NCBI GenBank assembly: GCA_025617375.2
Contig: JAMYGW020000006.1
Span: 191,001-255,000 of the forward strand
Direction: 5' to 3'
Length of the DNA stretch: 64,000 bases
Origin: Acarospora socialis
Lineage: Eukaryota; Ascomycota; Lecanoromycetes; Acarosporales; Acarosporaceae
Both the position numbers and the translations under genes were made by a program. Each line of letters opens with the position of its first letter. The first letter of the stretch is position 1. A model generated the notes under the pieces. That model was not told the DNA's origin, searched no databases, and saw only the letters and a list, made by a program, of their open reading frames with translations. Positions 1 to 10,795 of this stretch are shown piece by piece.

Positions 1-1
1 G

Positions 2-1518
2 GCCATCATCGAAGCCCGAGAGGACGGAGATATCCTCACTCTCGTCAGTCTGCTACGGTCCGGTCTCGTGCGCAACCTGGGGAACATCACCGCCCCGCGC
101 CTCTTCAATCGCGCCTATGCTGGAACGAAGCTCCTAATAGAAGACTACATCACTCAAGTGGCTCTAGCCATTGAATATGTCACGACGCTTCCAACAACAC
201 CGAGTCTCGAGAGCGGCTTTACCTCTCAGGCGAAACTCGACCTCCTCCACGATACTCGGCAGGCTTTCGGGCGGTCTACACTTGTGTTGCAAGGAGGAGC
301 GATCTTCGGCCTGTGTCATTTGGGGGTTGTGAAGGCATTGCACCTCCGAGGCTTGCTGCCACGGATCATCACCGGTACGGCCACAGGAGCGCTGATCGCG
401 GCGCTGGTGGGCATACATACAGAGGAAGAGCTCCTAGATTTTGTCAATGGCGACGGTATTGACCTGACGGCCTTTGCCAGGAATGGAACCGCTGGGAAGA
501 GCAAGACCGACAATAAGAACAGTCTGTTGCGGACGCTGGTCCGACGAGTGAGACGTTTCCTCCGAGAGGGCTACTTCCTAGACATGAATATACTGGAAGA
601 ATGCGTCCGGGCGAACGTCGGAGACATGACATTCGAAGAAGCCTACACCAAAACCAAACGAGTCCTCAACATCACCGTAGCCACCTCCGGAAGAGGCGGC
701 GTCCCGAATCTGCTGAACTACCTAACCGCTCCGAACGTCGTACGTCTCCCCGATACCGCACCACTTCCCATACTAACTTCCCCACCCAGCTTATCTGGTC
801 CGCGGCCCTCGCCTCCAACGCCTCCTCAGCAACCCTCTACCCGCCCGTAACCCTCCAATGCAAAGACGAAAGCGGCACCATCGTGCCCTGGGCCTCAGCG
901 CAAGGCATCACGTTCCGGCCATGGCGCCAAGCCAGCTACACGGAGCGCGACTCGCCGCTGAGCCGCATCGCGGAGCTCTTCAACGTAAACCACTTCATCG
1001 TCTCCCAAGCCCGTCCCTACATCGCGCCCTTCCTGCGTTCCGACCTGCACCATCGCCCGCCCAATGCCCGCCATGCGATGGGGTCGTGGAACCTCACGAC
1101 GCCGTTGCTGAGACTCATCACGCTTGAGATCCATCATCGCCTCAACCAGCTCGACGTTCTCGGTCTGCTGCCCGCTCCTGTGCGCCGCTTGCTGATCGAC
1201 GAGACGATCCCCGGCGCGAGCTTGACGCTTGTGCCGGAACTGGCGCCCTCGGATCTGGTTAAGTTGTTGGAACATCCGACGCATGAGAGTTTGCAGTATT
1301 GGATTCTGCGTGGGGAGAGGAGCGTCTGGCCGGCTGTGGGGGCGTTGAAGGTGCGCTGTGCGGTGGAGGTGGAGCTCGATAGGGGGTATCAGGTTGTGAG
1401 GAGGAGGAAGCCGTTGGATATGGGCATGGGGACTGCTGGTGCGTATCGAGTGCAGCAGAGAGGGGTGAGTGTGGAGGGGAGGAAGAGGAGGAGGGCTGTT
1501 AGTGTGGGCCAGGGCTGA
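2..1518 (+). CDS. Patatin-like (Tgl3/4/5-type) lipase-family protein, 5' end outside window
   Basis: The frame is open from base 2, so the N-terminus lies upstream of the window. Two exons, 2..739 and 790..1518, are joined across a 50-nt intron (GTACGT start, TACTAAC branch site, CCCAG end); the splice restores the run NYLTAPNVLIWSAALASNA. The first visible residues (EAREDGDILTLVSLLRSG) fit the DUF3336 region that precedes patatin in fungal triacylglycerol lipases. The patatin oxyanion loop is visible as LQGGAIFGLCHLGV, and ELFNVNHFIVSQ is the conserved late patatin block. Known members act on neutral lipids at lipid droplets. Oddity: the nucleophile elbow, normally G-x-S-x-G, reads GTATG, so the Ser position is Ala, and no DG catalytic dyad precedes ELFNVNHF (the run there is ERDSPLSRI). 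It may be a pseudoenzyme. Family assignment is firm; catalytic activity is doubtful. Confidence 0.85.
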
Positions 1519-2241
1519 GCGGTTGTTTTGGTGTTGGTTGGCGGAAAATGTTTCAGGGGTGGGGCGTTTTTGCTAGTGGGAAGGAAGATTTTAAGCTGAG
1601 GCTTCCAGGATGACATAGGGAGAATCTTGATGATACCTGAACATTGATGTATTTATGTGGATCAGCTGCCTTGACGTCGAGCTCCTCTATCAGGCATCTC
1701 GAACATATATCAACCAAAACGTCGCTTCTAGGTTCGCTCAAGACTTTTGATTCCCACACCGGATCACACGTCATGCCCTGCCCAGACAGAGAGCTCTCTC
1801 TTCCACGCCCCGTGACCAGAGCCACAACCCGATGTCATCGAACTCCACCATCACTTCACAGTCACCATGTTACCAGAGGTCCTTCTCCTCACCGACCAAA
1901 GCACACCCAATACCCGAAGATTAACACTCTCACCCAATCCAGCCATCCCATCAACACAGCAAAGACACTCTCAAACCACAACACCCCACTCCATTGCCCG
2001 TCAAGTGTTGACCCAAGTCGACACTTGTGACTCAAGAGCGCTTCTATTCACAAGCGGTCGAAGTGGATTCACATCGGCTATATAACATGCCCTTCCTACC
2101 AGCCCCAGACTCTTTCCTACATCTCCCTTACCTCCACTTATCGAGATAGATCCACACAAAACCTGACAACATCAGTTCGTGCTCACTCTTTCCTGCCTTC
2201 TCAGACTAGTGATAGCCACACAGCAACTTGTATCTGGGGAC
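1519..2241. other. Intergenic region and putative promoter
   Basis: No gene was recognised here. The second half is C/T/A-rich, as in fungal promoters and 5' leaders, and carries the TATA-like box listed separately. Confidence 0.5.
2079..2085 (+). promoter_or_regulatory. TATA-like box
   Basis: TATATAA, followed by a pyrimidine-rich stretch (CCTTCC..CTTTCC..CTCCC) and lying 157 nt before the proposed ATG at 2242. Spacing and context fit a core promoter; this is not proven. Confidence 0.4.
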
Positions 2242-4065
2242 ATGTCATCAACAATGCCGGGATCCTGGCCGACGCTTCCCGGCTTTCCTGATGGAGTGGG
2301 GTGTGTTGATGCCAGAAGCAGTGCGGCAGACACCCCACCTGGGCTTCATCGCCATAAGATAGGTCTGGGGAGTGTTCGATATGGCGTTTCGTACTCGTTC
2401 AGGAGGGCGGCGTTGACGGAGCTTTTGGAGGGCTTGAAAGCTGGGTGCGCAGAGGTTGAGAGTAGAGGGGCGGGTGTTGAGGGCGATACAGGTGTTGGTG
2501 AGAGGGGTGTTGCGAGACAGCGATCTAATAGTAAGCATCCCATGCATGACAACGAGTAACTTGACTCAACTTCTGAGCTGAGTCCATGCAGGTTCCTTGT
2601 CAGACACGGTCGATGGTACCAGCGACGGCCAAGCAACACCAGACTCGCTAGAAGACGTCGACATGGCACTGCCGCCGTTCCCCAACCTAGTCACCAAAGC
2701 GGGTGAGACAGACTGGGCCAAATACCTGCTCTGGATGGAGGATGACATGTCGTTCGAGGAGCGGACCAACAACAACATGCTTCTGGTAGGAAACTCCATC
2801 CGAGAGGTCTCTTCCGAGGACGTCGTTACGCACCTGAGCCTTGACATCGGGCCCACCGGCAAGCGAAGAATACTGCTGTTCAAGGACCTTCCCGCCATGC
2901 GCCAGGGACAGCATGACGGTCTGGTGATGTATATACTCGGATACGACGCCGCAGAGAGACTGCTCTTCGTTCGGCGGTTTGAGAGACTTTCGTCGAAGAT
3001 AGAGCTACTGCCTCGGTATTGGGATTGTGGTAAGGAAGTAGTGTGGTTGAGTGTCGGACGACTGCTTGAGATGCTTCGGGATGCCGATCTCGACAAAGCG
3101 AGTACCGACTCTGCGACCGTCTTACCAGAATGGGATGAGGAGCTTGGCTTCAAGGTTGTGGTGGTGTCGATGTTGGCTCAGTGGGTCCTTGACTTCAGCG
3201 GTGGGTTGCGAATGATGACGGAGGTGGCGGAGATTGCCCACATGTTGCTTCTGAAATGGAGGGATTCACTGTTGTGGGGTTCTGCAGGGGCGACAGCGTC
3301 TGTGCCCAAGTTCGCTGGGGAGAACGCAGGTCAACAGCTTCATGCAGAAGTCAACGCAACGGAAAGGCAAGCGGTTGTGTCCGTGAGCAATTCGTTGGAG
3401 TTGCCTGTGTGTGGGACACGGCACATTTCAGCCATCTGTCACTACGAGACACCCGCTCACGCATCGCCTTTTATCGACGGCGTTGCCCGTGATAGGAGAG
3501 ACACATACGATAGTGACGAGGAAGAAGAGTGGGCGGCCCGTAACAAGCCAGAAAAAAAAATCGAGAATGACAATACAGAGACGGTATGCGAAGCAGCGAC
3601 GTCGCATGTAGATCTCGGCTCCAACAAAGTCTCAGACTCAAGCAACATGTCTCTCACTCTGGAGGGTGGACAATCGCCACCTGACGCGTCAGATCTAGCA
3701 AGACATGACGATACAAAGCGCTTCAGCGACGCAAGCACACTTTGTGACGGAGGTCAAGAAACCAAAGAGGGGCTGGCATTCACTAATACGTTACGCAATG
3801 CGATGCTGAATGAAGGGTCCAGTGAAGCAATGTTGAGAGTCTACTCGGAGTTTGTTAAAGAGCACCACGAACATGATTCGGAGAAAAAACGCGATCGGCC
3901 CTCTTTGAGTTTCTTGTGACTCAATCCGGGGAGAAAGACGGTGGCTTGTCTCCTATCACCAAAACTTTGCAAGTGCTGAAGAAGATGGGCTCAGCGGAAG
4001 AGAAAGAGGCAGATGCTGCGGAAGCGAAGATCACAAAATTGTTGGAGCGTTCTAACAGCGCGTAA
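2242..4065 (+). CDS. Hypothetical acidic protein with late frameshift
   Basis: Exons 2242..2530 and 2592.. are joined by a 61-nt intron (GTAAGC..GCAG). The frame is open upstream to 2179, but 2242 is the first ATG. The main frame ends with TGA at 3917-3919, giving about 538 residues. I do not recognise a domain. The middle part (about 110-330) is well-ordered sequence with hydrophobic stretches; the C-terminal third is Asp/Glu/Ser/Thr-rich and probably disordered. Just past an A6 run at 3884-3889, the -1 frame stays open to TAA at 4063-4065 and reads as plausible coding sequence (FEFLVTQSGEKDGG..LERSNSA). The simplest reading is one base lost in the A run, a recent mutation or an assembly error; programmed slippage is less likely. 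The 3' end converges on ERB1. Confidence 0.55.
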
Positions 4066-4353
4066 CTGGCCGCGTCAAGGTTGTCTAGCCATCCTAATGA
4101 AGGAATGGAATGGTATTCTGATTTGGTCTTTCTATGGGTAGTGGAGGTCTCTCTCAGTAGCAGGTAGCCCTAGTTGGTCCCGTTATGAAGGGAGCGTGGT
4201 ACCTGAACGGACAATATGTGGCGCATCGGTTTGAAAAACATGTTTCGGATATAGTACTCTCTTTGATATCTCATTCTATCCTGATCGTAAGATAGTTGCC
4301 TGTTGACAGAGATACCTCGTCAATTAATCAGGCATTATTGGCCAACACCCTTC

Positions 4354-6711
4354 TTAAGACCAGAGCCGACAAGTCCCATCTGCTCCAGCACTGACACACC
4401 AAGGCTCACGTGGATGCCAATCTATATCCAACACACCTAACTCTCTTTTCACTTGATGCCCTCTCAGAACCTTGAGCGGTACAATTGTAGCGTTCTCCAT
4501 CAGATCCCCGACGACCTTGCCATGGAAGATCTGCAGGCTGCCATCATCACTCGCGTCAGCAAAAAGAGGAAGGCCGCCTTGATGGAATTTGACTGCTCTG
4601 ATAGCCTTCTTGTGATATCGTAGAGTTTTATAAGGCCGCGTCGAGAGATCGAGATCATGCCAGAGTAGCCTCTTGTCGTACGAGCCGACAATGAGGTTGT
4701 CTCCACCCGGATGAATATCAAAGGACGAGATCCACCGGGCTCCCGGCTGTATCATTTTTAGAAGCTCTTGTTTTGAGAGATCGTAACTTCGAATCATACG
4801 CTGCGTAGCAACGAAGAATATAGGCTTAGATGGATGGAACTGGGCTGATTGTGCCAAACCCTTCAGTCGACGGAACGGTAATTGAGTGAGATGCTTTGAG
4901 AGTGTATGTATCGCGACGGCCCGCGATTGACCTTGGGGAGAGACAGTGGCAAAGTACTCGCCGCGACGGTGCCATGTGATTACTTTCAAACTGCTGCGGA
5001 GGCCAATCTTTACAAGGACCCCGTCATCCTCTAGGCGAGACCCTGGCCGTGTCCACTGCGCAGGCGCATCGGGTTTTGTTGCACCATTGGTAGCGGCCGT
5101 ATTCGTGCCTGCCGCGTAACCCCAACCGACATCCAGTATTTCACGGCTTGAGATCTCAATCTCTGGGTTCGCTTGCGGCGGCACAATCAAGTAGATATTC
5201 TCACCAGCTGCTGCTGATAGTATCATAGCATCTTTTCCGGGCCGCCATCGCACCACGTTTACAGCTTCTTCATCTCCGAGCTTTACTTTCCAGGTTTGCC
5301 TTGCGGTCAACAGTTCCCAGATACGCACCGTCCCATCATCCCCACCACTTGCTAACCACGTTCCTGAAGGATCAATCGCTAAGCTTCGTACGCGACCCTC
5401 ATGACCTCTGAACAGTGCTGCACACGTTGTCGGAAATGGCCTGAGCTCATCGGGGTTTGGGAGCTTCGGTAACAGAGACTCGGGGTCAATGTTGAGTTTG
5501 TTTCGTCGTACTCTCGGTGCAAGGTACAGGTCCAGGCAGCGTTCAAACTTCTCTTTGAGGAACCTATCATAGCCAGGTACCTTTCTTAGAGAGTCATGAT
5601 TTCTCGGTAAATATTCTTTCTCTCGATCTTCTTCATCAGCCTCCTCCCACGCTGCCTCTTCTGCCTTATCAGGTAAGTATTCTGGTGGTGGATGATAGCT
5701 TTCGTCGTAACCAGGCGGAGGCAATTTTGGAGCTGGTATGTTCATAGGATGATCTGGCCTTGATTCCTCGTTCGCCCAGATGTCGTAGCGTTTGATGCCA
5801 GGATCTTCTTCATCTTCTCCCGACGGAGGCTTGTATGGTAGAATCCTACCTTCCCTGATAGCTCGGACTATCTTCATGACCCGCTTAGCCTCATGTTTTG
5901 AGGGTACGAATCGGCGTTTTGGTTCTGGCGCTGCGCTCAAAGGCATTATCTCGAGTTTGTCACTGAAGTATTCAACCATATCAGGGTATGGATCGTATCC
6001 CTCTTCTGGCACTTCATTCATGTGTATTCTTTTAAGGATCTCTAACTCTTCTTTCGTGAGTTCGAGTGGCTTTCCAGTCGACGGATCCGTGAGACCAGTC
6101 CAGCCCTTAGGAACCTCGATGCTGTCTAGCAACGCATCTAACGCCTCGCCCTTCGCAGGCCTTGAGATCTTCTTTCCATTAATGTCATAACCAATGTGTG
6201 GATATGAGTCGTAGAAAGACAGAGGTATGTTGCCAATAGTATTGGTAGTTGCGGGTGCGTCCGAATCGTCCGAATCATAGACGGGATTGATCTCGCCATA
6301 CACGTAGCGAGGATTACCATTGGCGTCTTCCGTAATCACATAGTTGCGCTGATCATTATCTTCGCTGTCATCTCCACCTACTCCAAGGTTATCTTGACTG
6401 ATTGGCCCGCTGCCATTTCCCGGCGACTTTGACCCATTGACTGTTGCCAAGCCCGTGTCGTCATGACCTTCTGAGGGGACTTCATCACTGTCAAGCTCCT
6501 CCTCATCTTCGTCGTCTTCCTCTTCACTCTCCTCATCTTCGTCAGGTTTACTACCGTTGGACCCCTCTTCCCCTTCAATTTCCCCTTCACTGTCGTAAAA
6601 GTTGCCGTTCAATGCCCAGTCGCCAGATTCGCTACCAGAGACCTCATCCTTAGGATCTGGGACATCACGGGTAACTGCTTTCCGCTTCTTGGACTGAACC
6701 ATTGGCGCCAT
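4354..6711 (-). CDS. ERB1: Ribosome biogenesis protein ERB1 (BOP1 homologue)
   Basis: A single uninterrupted exon of 785 residues, close to yeast Erb1 (807). The start was set at 6711: it is the first ATG in the frame, and the frame upstream offers only a TTG. The N-terminal 120 residues are strongly acidic with Glu/Asp runs and Ser. The BOP1 N-terminal domain follows (about 140-400, with [19 protein letters not shown] and the [20 protein letters not shown] block). A C-terminal WD40 propeller starts with [19 protein letters not shown] and ends [22 protein letters not shown]. In the family, Erb1/BOP1 with Nop7/Pes1 and Ytm1/WDR12 forms the PeBoW complex in the nucleolus, needed for 27S pre-rRNA processing and the 60S subunit. 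It is divergent from the Zn2Cys6 gene. Confidence 0.97.
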   Translation of the reverse strand: MAPMVQSKKRKAVTRDVPDPKDEVSGSESGDWALNGNFYDSEGEIEGEEGSNGSKPDEDEESEEEDDEDEEELDSDEVPSEGHDDTGLATVNGSKSPGNGSGPISQDNLGVGGDDSEDNDQRNYVITEDANGNPRYVYGEINPVYDSDDSDAPATTNTIGNIPLSFYDSYPHIGYDINGKKISRPAKGEALDALLDSIEVPKGWTGLTDPSTGKPLELTKEELEILKRIHMNEVPEEGYDPYPDMVEYFSDKLEIMPLSAAPEPKRRFVPSKHEAKRVMKIVRAIREGRILPYKPPSGEDEEDPGIKRYDIWANEESRPDHPMNIPAPKLPPPGYDESYHPPPEYLPDKAEEAAWEEADEEDREKEYLPRNHDSLRKVPGYDRFLKEKFERCLDLYLAPRVRRNKLNIDPESLLPKLPNPDELRPFPTTCAALFRGHEGRVRSLAIDPSGTWLASGGDDGTVRIWELLTARQTWKVKLGDEEAVNVVRWRPGKDAMILSAAAGENIYLIVPPQANPEIEISSREILDVGWGYAAGTNTAATNGATKPDAPAQWTRPGSRLEDDGVLVKIGLRSSLKVITWHRRGEYFATVSPQGQSRAVAIHTLSKHLTQLPFRRLKGLAQSAQFHPSKPIFFVATQRMIRSYDLSKQELLKMIQPGARWISSFDIHPGGDNLIVGSYDKRLLWHDLDLSTRPYKTLRYHKKAIRAVKFHQGGLPLFADASDDGSLQIFHGKVVGDLMENATIVPLKVLRGHQVKRELGVLDIDWHPREPWCVSAGADGTCRLWS

Positions 6712-6938
6712 GCTGTTACCTTTTCTCCTCCACAAGCTATTTCAGTAGTGATTGTGAGAATTCGAGTCGCTGGGTGGGACGGAGAAATGATCTTGCCGTG
6801 AAACACGCTAAGACGATAACATTATCGTACCTACCTAGGACCTGCAAGGTGCTTTGTCATAAAACAGCTATCGAACGGAGAAACCATCCAACTGTTCACA
6901 ACATCAAGCATACTGACTTCGCTGACTTGTGTAGCCAA
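6712..6938. promoter_or_regulatory. Shared divergent promoter, ERB1 and Zn2Cys6 gene
   Basis: Only 227 nt separate the two divergent start codons, so both promoters must lie here or overlap the genes. The near-palindrome CCTACCTAGG occurs at 6830-6839. Related CTAGGTAG and CCTACCTAGG words recur before MOB2 (10,630) and near 57,670, a common fungal promoter word of unknown factor. Confidence 0.5.
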
Positions 6939-8388
6939 ATGGCAGCCACGGTAGCTCAACAGTCTCAAGCAACTGAGGTGAGCTTCAAGAAGCACGCTGC
7001 TTGCGATGAATGCCGTACGCGATTCCATAACATACCTCTGAAAACACTCGACAAAGCTGATCTGTGCATAGGCGGCAGAAAGCTCAAGTGCTCTGGCGAT
7101 TTCCCACAATGCGTACGGTGCCGTAAACATGATCTTGTGTGCCACTACTCCGATCAGAAGCCGATGGGGCGACCCCGGAAGCGGCGGCGCAGCAATCCAA
7201 GTGAGGAACAAGAGGTGTCAGACGTTCAAGCAGACCTTATGGATGGGGTCTCAGAGCCCTGGCCTACGTCTGGGGATATCATGCAAATGAACGGGGGTTT
7301 TTCGAATACAACGCCGTGGCCGATACCGGGTGACAGCCCGCTGCGCAACCTTCTCGAGCCCGCAGACCAGCTCATCTCCATCCGTACGCCTAAGCCAACC
7401 ACCATGCCCGAGATCGATTTCTCAAACTGGGAACCGCCCGACTTCTTCATTCCCAGTCCTTTCAGGTAGGTGTGCCAGAGCTCCTCTACATGCAACCATA
7501 ACTTACAGGCGACGAATCAGTACGACACCTGGGCTGATCTACACCACTCCCGAACACATTCAGTCCCCGAATCCAATCACCCTCGAGCCATCAACCCCCG
7601 ACAACGCCTCCTGTCCCTGCCTGCAGAACCTCTACTCAACCCTCACCTCCTTCCAATCCCTCCCACCCCCTTTCTTCCCCATCTCCCTCGCCCCTCTCCG
7701 CACCGCTACGTCCACCGCCCATACCGCGATCCAGTGTCCCCACTGCCTCGCCAATTTTGCCACCGCCCTCCAAAACGTCATGCTCCTCGGTACCCTGTTC
7801 CCGCTGATCCTCGACCACTACCGCAAACTCCTCCTCAGCATCGACGCCGAAGCCTCCAACGGCCGGCCGAAAATGTACCGGATCGGCGACGCGTCGACGG
7901 AGACGGCGCACCTGCATACCCGGGCCCCGGACTGTCCGATGAGCGTCGAGATCGAGCTAGCTGCCGACGATTGGCGAAGGATGGCGCGGAAGGTTATTAG
8001 ACGCGATGTTTTGGGCAGAGAAGACGGGAGCGCCGAGGCCGGGGGTGTGATTGGGTTGATTCAGGATATCGAGAGGCGGCAGCAGAGCTGGCATCAGAAG
8101 CATCGCGAGGAGAATACACGACTGCCGGGGTCGCCGTGCTCGGAGGCAGATGGGAATAGGCATGGGGAGGGCGACCATCTATGCTTGAAGATCGTGGGGC
8201 TCGCGAGGGCGGCGATTGCGGGGCTGGATCTGGGTACTGGTGGGCGGGAAGGATTGTCGAAGCCGGTTGACTCATCGGCGGAGGCAGATGTGGTAGTCGA
8301 CGAGGTGGTGGTTTCGGCGCCGTCGAAGCAGAAGGTCAAGTTCTCGGATAATATCAACCGCTGGCCTTTTACGAGTATCGATTTCTAG
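6939..8388 (+). CDS. Zn2Cys6 fungal transcription factor
   Basis: Three exons: 6939..7014, 7072..7465 and 7509 (or 7521)..8388. The first intron (57 nt) splits the zinc cluster; splicing gives CDECRGRKLKCSGDFPQCVRC with CX2CX6C spacing and the final Cys in LVCHYS, a complete binuclear cluster. It is followed by the basic run GRPRKRRR. The second intron has two in-frame acceptors 12 nt apart (ends 7508 or 7520). The C-terminal part has a Cys-containing block (CPCLQNL, QCPHC) and a helical region LLGTLFPLILDHYRKLL, as in many AflR-type regulators. It is nuclear and binds DNA by family knowledge; its targets are unknown. The size is about 440 residues, short for the class, and I see no separate fungal_trans domain. 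Confidence 0.85.
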
Positions 8389-8661
8389 ATAGGGGAAGGG
8401 AGAGTGGACACGGGGCGCATGACTCTGTTTGGCATTTCTGTGGCTTCAGGAGTTGCTTAGATACCGATTTGCATGGCGTGCATGGCGCGCATTACTACCA
8501 ACTCGAAGATCCGAAGGTATGGAGCTGGGTGTAAATTAGTAAGAGCATAGCTTCTATGACCTGCTTGAACAAGACTCCATCCGGCCCTGCACGTACAAAC
8601 ATGGCTTCTAGGAAGCAGAGGCGCAACGCCTGCATCACCAGCTGCGTAGTGACAAGTATCA

Positions 8662-10398
8662 CTACTCATCCTCCTCATCCTCCACCACCTTCCTCCTCTT
8701 CCCCCTCGCCGCGACCCCACCATCCTCTGCGCCCTCGATCTTCTCCTCTCGACCTTCCTTCTCCCTCTCCCTCTTCGGACTCTTCTTCCTCTTCGGCTTC
8801 TCCTCCTCCTCACTCACCCCCTCCCCATCCGCGTCCCCCAACCCCTCATCCTCATCCTCGCTCCCCTCCACCACCTCCGGCTCCTCATCGCTCCCAACAA
8901 GGAACCCATCATCCTCATCATACTCATCCTCGCGCGTACGGCCCCTATTTCGAAACCCGTCCTCATCATCGCTATACTCGCTATTGCGTCTCGGCTTCCG
9001 TTTCGGCCTGTTCGTCTGCCTCGCCCTGGTCGTCGCCATCCCATCATCGTCCTCGAGCCCTCCGACCGTGAGGCCGCCGCCACCACCAGAGCTACGCAGA
9101 CCGCTCTTCCCCAGCACGCGATTGGCGCGGTCGCGTTCGCGCTCCTCCTGCTGCTGGCGGCGGCGCTGGGCGCGCAATTTCTCGCGCTCCGCGACCTCGG
9201 CTTTCTTCTTGGCGAGCTCGGGGTCCTCGCTGATGGCGATGAGGCCGACGCCGCCGTCGGCGGAGGTTTTGTTGCCGCGGACGGCGGCGGCGAGTGACTC
9301 TTGAAGGCGGATGAGGGCGTCGTCGTTTTGGTCCGAGGAGGGGAGGACGGTGAGGGAGGTGGTGATGTGGTTGGTGACGCGGAGGAAGGAGGCCGATTCG
9401 TGCGGGGTGGTCAGGTAGGTGTAAGATTCGAGTTGGGGGTTGTATGGGGCGTGGGAGTCGCCGTTCGTGGCGCGGCTGCGATTGATGGCTGTTGGGGTCG
9501 GTTTGGGCGGGTTGCGTTGTGGCGGGGCGAGAGGTTTGGCGGGCAGCTCGAGCTGCTCGGTGGCGTTCGAGGCCAGCTGCATGGTGAGAGAGCCGTCGGA
9601 CCAGCGGAGGATGCGTGCGTTGGATTGCAGGCGAGAGGGGTTGCGAGGTGAACGTCTCCAGCGGATGGTGCTGATGGCGGTAGAGTAGGGAGAGAAGGTC
9701 GATGAGGGAGGGCCGATTGAGTGGTGGTCTGTGACGGGAGGTTGGAAATCCTCGTGCCGGTAGATCTTCGGTTCGAGGCCAAGAAAATTGGGGAACTTGA
9801 GGAGATAGAGCTACAGAGTGTTCGGATCAGTAAAGTCGCTCAACTGACGTTCCTCCTAATCGAGTTGATATACCTCGTCGTCGCTAGGGTCAGGCACAGC
9901 ATGCCGACCCAGCTTGACATCCATGATGTTGGCGCTATGACCCTCGATTCCCATATCCATGTCGCCATCCGCATCATCCACCATGCGATCGTTCCGATCT
10001 TCATCGTCTCCAGAGTCAAGTTCTTCGTCATCGAGCTTGCGCAGCGGCCTGAAGTAAGGTGTCAACGTGTGCGGATCAGAGATTGTACGCAAGCGGTCTC
10101 ACCCAGCGTCTTCTGCTTCTGATGCGGAGCCAAAGAGGCCTTCCCCATCGGCGTCATCTCCGGCATGACCATTTATCCCTCCCGTCTCGTGGTGATGCCC
10201 GTTCACCATCGTCCCTGACTGGTGATCACTTGGTGCTGTCTCATCATCCTCTTTGCCATCTTCCTCACTTGATCGCAGAGGGTCTTCGATGCTATCCATT
10301 GCTTGGTCCTGGGTTGCTACGGGACTTCCTTCGGCAGACATGTTGTCCGGAGTATCTGAAGGTTCAGTCTTTGGCGGTTGCGCTGTGTTCTCGGCCAT
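8662..10398 (-). CDS. LEO1: LEO1, subunit of the Paf1 transcription elongation complex
   Basis: Three exons on the minus strand: 10398..10103, 10048..9874 and 9810..8662, with introns of 54 and 63 nt; the product is 539 residues. The acidic Ser/Asp/Glu N-terminus (GLFGSASEAEDAG, DDEELDSGDDED) leads into the Leo1 core: LYLLKFPNFLGLEPKIY, then ILRWSDGSLTMQL and the YTYLTTPHESASFLRV block. A long charged helix follows (KKKAEVAEREKLRAQRRRQQQ), with a Gly-rich stretch and a Lys/Glu tail. The family role is Paf1C at RNA polymerase II in the nucleus, supporting histone H2B ubiquitination and heterochromatin control. Glu/Ser-rich codons make long antisense open frames here, which I treat as shadows. 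Confidence 0.93.
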
Positions 10399-10795
10399 TG
10401 TATTCGAGTACCAGTACCAGCCACTTGAGATTTATATTACTCCCAGACTCCCAGGTTTAGAACGAGCTTAAACGCTCAGCAAAGTAGTGGCTTCTAGTAG
10501 GAAGTAAAGAAATTGAAATGAGAAGCTTACGAGGAGGGTGTTAAGTGTAGAATAATGAGGTCGCATCGAAGTTGAGAACTTTGAAGTTGTCGCGATGAAC
10601 TCGTTCACCTTACTCCGTAGGTAAGCTAACTAGGTAGCACCTTACTTACACCTTCCCTTACCTGATTGAGCGTGGCGCGACAACTGCGCGCTCTAGTTTA
10701 GCGTAACCTCAATTGGGAAATTCACGTTCAGTTCAGCGTTGCTTGGCAGAACCCTTATACTGTCACTGCCCTGATATACAAAGCCGTGGCCAACC
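10399..10795. promoter_or_regulatory. Divergent promoter region, LEO1 and MOB2
   Basis: 397 nt between divergent starts. It contains CTAGGTAG at 10630-10637 and TTACTTACACC/CCCTTACCT words. No coding signal seen. Confidence 0.45.

Noticed and set aside
8556-9304. Long plus-strand frames rich in Pro/Ser
   Set aside because: They are antisense to the acidic, Ser/Glu-rich C-terminal part of LEO1.
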